A stretch of DNA of 64,000 nucleotides from Chrysomallon squamiferum (lineage: Eukaryota; Mollusca; Gastropoda; Neomphalida; Peltospiridae), in NCBI GenBank assembly GCA_012295275.1, contig CM022670.1, forward strand, positions 31,289,438 to 31,353,437, in the 5' to 3' direction. The notes beneath the pieces were generated by a model that saw only the letters and a program-made list of their open reading frames with translations, did no database searches and was not told where the DNA came from. The position numbers were made by a program, and so were the translations under genes. Positions 60,200 through 64,000 of the stretch are shown here, piece by piece. Every line of letters begins with the position of its first letter. Position 1 is the stretch's first letter.

Positions 60200-62047
60200 A
60201 TGGAGGATGGAGGTGCGCGCCGGAGACTACAGTTTTGTGACGAACCTTACAAAAACAAAACATTTTACATCGACGTTAAAACGAAATCTATGCACAATAG
60301 AGTGTCCTCGGCAGTTACTCAACTGGGAGGTACGATTGAAACTTTTTTGTCAAAGGACATTTTTATATTTATAACTGATGCGAAAATGTCGCATTTACAA
60401 AATTGTTTAACCAAACAAAATCAGCTACCTGTCTCCACTGCATCCACAGATGCTTCCCTTCCATCCTTCCAACCCTTAGCAAACACGGACAGTCAAACTT
60501 TTTCAGGGATGGGAAGCCAGAATGTCCCAATGATGAGCAGGGGAAGGACACTTCTAATGAAAGCCAGAGAAATTGGCAGAGATTCCAAAAGTACCAACAA
60601 TTCTAATGATAGTGGTAGCTATGTTACAAATTCAGCAGTTATGAAAGCTTTCCAAATAGGTGTGAAAATAGAACATGCTATAAATTTTTTAAGAAAGTGT
60701 AAAAATGTTGGAGTTAATTTTAAACCTGGGAAGAAATCAAAAAGTAAAGAAGTGAAAGGATTTGATGCTATAAAATGGGATGATAAAAACTTGATCAAAA
60801 TTGAAGATATGTCAAACAAGTACAGGCCAGTTTTTAAACCATTAGATCTCTTTCCAAAACTGTATGTAGATAATATAGGTGGGTCACCATTTGATGGACC
60901 AACATTTCTGCATAAAAGTCACTCAGAAAATATAGCCAAGAAGGAAATGAAAGGTAGAAAATTCACCAGTGAGAAAGGTGGATATTGTGAAATGTGTGCT
61001 GTATGGTATACTAAAAGTTTAAAGGAACACATGTACTCAAGTTGTCATCTAAATTTTGTCTCAAATGATGACAATTTTTATACTTTAGACTGTCTTGTTG
61101 AACAGCTTCCCAAAATGGATGATTTTCTATCAAAATTTGCGTCTGGTTTTTCCAATAAAGACAGTCAGACCATTTCAGTAAAAGAAGATAAAATGAACTA
61201 CACAAATTATTCTTGTAATACAATTAGTGATGGAATGTGTGTTTTGAAAATAGACAATAGTCATTCTCCAGATTCTGTAACACCAGAAGATAATGAACTG
61301 AATGTAGGTGACAAAGAATTCTTCCCTCTACATCTGTTTGCTGATGGGAAATTGTTTGATAATGGAGTGTTACCAAAAGATCAAGAAATTAATATGTTTT
61401 CTTCAGACATTTCACAGTCAGGTTCACCAACAGCAGTTCTCAAAGACCTCCTGATTAAGTGGTCTTTGCAGGATACTAACAAACCTTCATCCACTTCAGA
61501 ACAACCACCTAAAACAAAATCACACCTCCAAACAGAAAACCTTAAATTTGATGCTGCTCCCAGTGAAAACATAAACTTTGGACTTGAAGATACCAAAGAG
61601 GTATTTTCTCTAGCAAGACCAGTTTTATCATTATGTTGTAGTGAAAGCAGTTCAGCCAGTCAAACTGGACAACTCAAACTTAAGGCTGTATATGTCAATG
61701 GAGAATCCATAACACATTCACACCATACATGTAAGCCAGGATTTAAATATAGAAAAAAGAAACTGAGAAAAGGGAAAAACAAAAATAAAGAAAATAATAT
61801 TTATTGTAGTCATAAGACAAGTGATACTAAGCTGAAGTTATCAAAAATTTCAGTTACTCCTTTGCAACAGAAGTATAATCTCAAAATGTTCTGGCAAGTG
61901 AAAAAGACAGGTGACTGTAAATTAGTGTTTAGCTCAAAAAAGAGAAAGAATGTTAGAAATGATTCTGAGTCATATTCTGGTGGATCTGATAGTGAGAAAG
62001 ATCGCAGCATAAGTAACAGTTTCAAAAGACAGAGACTTGTGTTCTAA
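60200..62047 (+). CDS. DBF4: DBF4 homologue, regulatory subunit of CDC7 kinase
   Basis: DBF4 binds and activates CDC7 kinase, which phosphorylates MCM helicase subunits to fire replication origins in the nucleus. The 615-residue frame is uninterrupted. The start has G at -3 and at +4. Visible in order: a BRCT-like motif N (about 18-70; FYIDVKTKS, LGGTIETFLSKDI); a GRTLLMKA stretch and an AFQIGVKIEHAINFL helix (115-165), as before motif M in vertebrates; motif M (about 198-231; LIKIEDMSNKYRPVFKPL, SPFD); motif C, a CCHH zinc finger with Cys263, Cys266, His277 and His283 (spacing C-x2-C-x10-H-x5-H) and the FVSNDDNFYTLDCLVEQL tail. A long Ser/Lys-rich C-terminus follows, ending in basic clusters likely to be nuclear-localisation signals. 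Vertebrate DBF4 has many introns, so an intact single exon is unusual. The frame is intact, and no poly-A stretch follows the stop. Confidence 0.93.
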   Translation: MEDGGARRRLQFCDEPYKNKTFYIDVKTKSMHNRVSSAVTQLGGTIETFLSKDIFIFITDAKMSHLQNCLTKQNQLPVSTASTDASLPSFQPLANTDSQTFSGMGSQNVPMMSRGRTLLMKAREIGRDSKSTNNSNDSGSYVTNSAVMKAFQIGVKIEHAINFLRKCKNVGVNFKPGKKSKSKEVKGFDAIKWDDKNLIKIEDMSNKYRPVFKPLDLFPKLYVDNIGGSPFDGPTFLHKSHSENIAKKEMKGRKFTSEKGGYCEMCAVWYTKSLKEHMYSSCHLNFVSNDDNFYTLDCLVEQLPKMDDFLSKFASGFSNKDSQTISVKEDKMNYTNYSCNTISDGMCVLKIDNSHSPDSVTPEDNELNVGDKEFFPLHLFADGKLFDNGVLPKDQEINMFSSDISQSGSPTAVLKDLLIKWSLQDTNKPSSTSEQPPKTKSHLQTENLKFDAAPSENINFGLEDTKEVFSLARPVLSLCCSESSSASQTGQLKLKAVYVNGESITHSHHTCKPGFKYRKKKLRKGKNKNKENNIYCSHKTSDTKLKLSKISVTPLQQKYNLKMFWQVKKTGDCKLVFSSKKRKNVRNDSESYSGGSDSEKDRSISNSFKRQRLVF

Positions 62048-62332
62048 ATTAATTTTAAATTGTTCACTCATTTTGTAACATATTTTCAGTGTGCTGATTA
62101 ACATACGTGTGAATTTGACTCTTTTAGCTTTCCACTAAGTGATTTATTTTAAATCTAATTTATATCAATTTTAACATGATGAGCTTTATGGAATTTGTTT
62201 GATAAGAGATATAATTTTTATGTATTTATTTATTTGTTATTTTTATATATATATATATATATATATCAGTTATGAAGTTTTGACCGTTTTCAAAATATTC
62301 AAACAAGCATTTATTACTGAAGAAACATGAAC

Positions 62333-62338
62333 AATAAA
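62333..62338 (+). terminator. Probable DBF4 polyadenylation signal
   Basis: AATAAA about 290 bases after the stop. A second AATAAA lies at 62577-62582. Confidence 0.5.
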
Positions 62339-62599
62339 CACCAAAAACATAAATTTATTGAATTTGCTTAACAAAACCCAAGATAATTAAATATATGTTA
62401 AATACTAGTTTTGTAAAGTTTTATTAAACAATGAAAATGCAGTATATATATATTTCAAACCAGTATTTTGTTTTAATGTTATAATTTTTATAATAATTGT
62501 ACATAACAGTGTATTTTATTTAGCTTTTTCTTGTTTATTTTCATTTTAGAGATTGTTAATAATCAGAAAAATTAATAATAAATTATTGCAAAACCATTG

Positions 62600-64000
62600 G
62601 CTTTATTGAAATTTTAAAGATTTGGTTGGAAATGAAGTAACTTTGTATTCATGCCTCTGTGATTCAAATGTTGCTTGAAGTTTAAAATCTTTAATCAGCT
62701 TTATTTTTTCTGGATTAACTAAAACAAAGAGACCATCATATACATATAATGTTTTAAGCTTCTTCAACATAATTATTTTTACTGGTTACTGAACCATTCA
62801 GAAGATCATAAATTTCACATTATAATTTTAGTAAAATATAATGTTAGAGGCTCAGTTTGTGAATGTAATATAAAAAAAATAATAATAATTATGTCCTTGC
62901 AAAACAGTAAAGTCAGGTCTTCCTAATTAAAAAGTTTAAACTAAAATGTAAAAACAACAACAATTTTAGGATTTTTGAAGTAAAAAATTTATAAAATTGG
63001 ACCTTTTTTTTTTCATTTTTTCTCTTAGAATTGGTTTTAAAATTCAATTATTAATCCAGATCTACTGCTTTAATTTTCATCTGAAATTAAGCAGATGTAT
63101 TGTGGTTTCTGACAATTTATCTGACACCATGGTATAATTTATCTAATCAGTATCAGCTTAAATAGTTTGTATTGTCTGAAATTTTCTCACTAAACTTTTA
63201 TTCATATTCTACGAGTAATTGATACAAGTAGATATATGTGTATATTATTTCATTCTCAGCTTGGAACTATGTTGTGTTAATATTTGTTTCATTTTCTTTA
63301 TTCAGTTTTTGTTTCTAAAATTATATGTAATTATCAGATAAAAATTATTATTAAAAAAAAAAATTTAAATCTATATTCTAGCTTTAAATGAGAATGAATT
63401 TTGACCAAATAATTGCATTACATATATATATATATATAATTAATTTTACAAAGTTAATCACACATTTGATTATATGCAACTGTCCTATAATTAAGTATGT
63501 TGTATGTGTTAATGATTTGAAAACATTAAAATGTATGGTTTATAAGGTCCTTACTTGATTTATATTTAATAATAATAGTGTATATTAATAATATTAATAA
63601 TACTCATTTTATAAACCATAAAGTTAATTTGATTACATTACGTGATATCATTTTAAACAAAATTGTTCTCATATATCAAAATAAAATCACATTTTTTAAT
63701 TATTATTTTAACAACTAATTTAATATTCTGTGATACGTTTTTAACATTTTAAAATTTTAATTAAAAAAGGATGAAAATGTGTTGATTTTTATAAATATAG
63801 AACTTTTTCATCTAAAATAATGTTATGCCGTTTAAATTTTATTCATATTAATATGATTTTTCAGTATTAGAAGTATTAATTACTTCAGTTTTAACACAAA
63901 TTCAGATTTTTGTATATAATTAATGTCTTAAGAATTACCTCCCTTTTACATAAGAAAACAAAACTTTTCCAAAACTTTATTTATTAATAATATCATACCA
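62600..64000. other. AT-rich region without a recognised gene
   Basis: Only short AT and A/T homopolymer repeats and stop-dense sequence are visible. A small AT-repeat lies at 63421-63439. Confidence 0.7.

Overview
This is an AT-rich animal (metazoan) genomic window. Its exons have clean GT-AG splice sites, and its introns and spacers are packed with microsatellites (GA/CT, GT/CA, AT and AAT/ATT), homopolymer runs and small non-autonomous DNA transposons. The proteins and the repeat style suggest a lophotrochozoan, most likely a cephalopod mollusc. The organism assignment is an inference from general character only.

Layout: (1) About 1-15.9 kb is intergenic or deep-intronic repeat-rich DNA. 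It holds a 385-bp hAT-type MITE and an inverted pair of 53-bp modules, each ending in a GA/CT microsatellite. (2) At 15.97-16.83 kb on the + strand is a coding exon for a single-pass membrane protein. It has a KCNE-like layout: short glycosylatable ectodomain, one membrane helix, a DPFN motif, a long cytoplasmic tail and a C-terminal PDZ ligand. (3) 16.9-25.7 kb is non-coding, with several small inverted and direct repeats. (4) 25.7-58.25 kb on the + strand is a complete ECM29 (ECPAS) gene, encoding the proteasome adaptor and scaffold. I resolved 49 coding exons whose phases join end to end into an 1825-residue protein. This requires a proposed short first exon and one missing base in exon 17. 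A 33-nt in-frame GC-AG microexon candidate lies between exons 11 and 12. Introns 12 and 46 carry DNA transposons, intron 48 a 9 x 30 bp minisatellite, and intron 33 a frameshifted coding-like fragment. (5) At 60.2-62.05 kb on the + strand is an uninterrupted 615-residue DBF4 (regulatory subunit of CDC7 kinase) with motifs N, M and C in order. (6) 62.6-64 kb is AT-rich spacer.

The three genes share a strand but are not known to work together. ECM29 acts in proteasome quality control, DBF4 in S-phase kinase activation, and the KCNE-like protein probably in ion-channel modulation or another membrane role. I see no CRISPR array, rRNA, tRNA or autonomous transposase. I found no convincing new multi-gene system. 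The most unusual points are the ECM29 exon-17 frameshift, the microexon, the intronless DBF4 and the microsatellite-tailed inverted modules.
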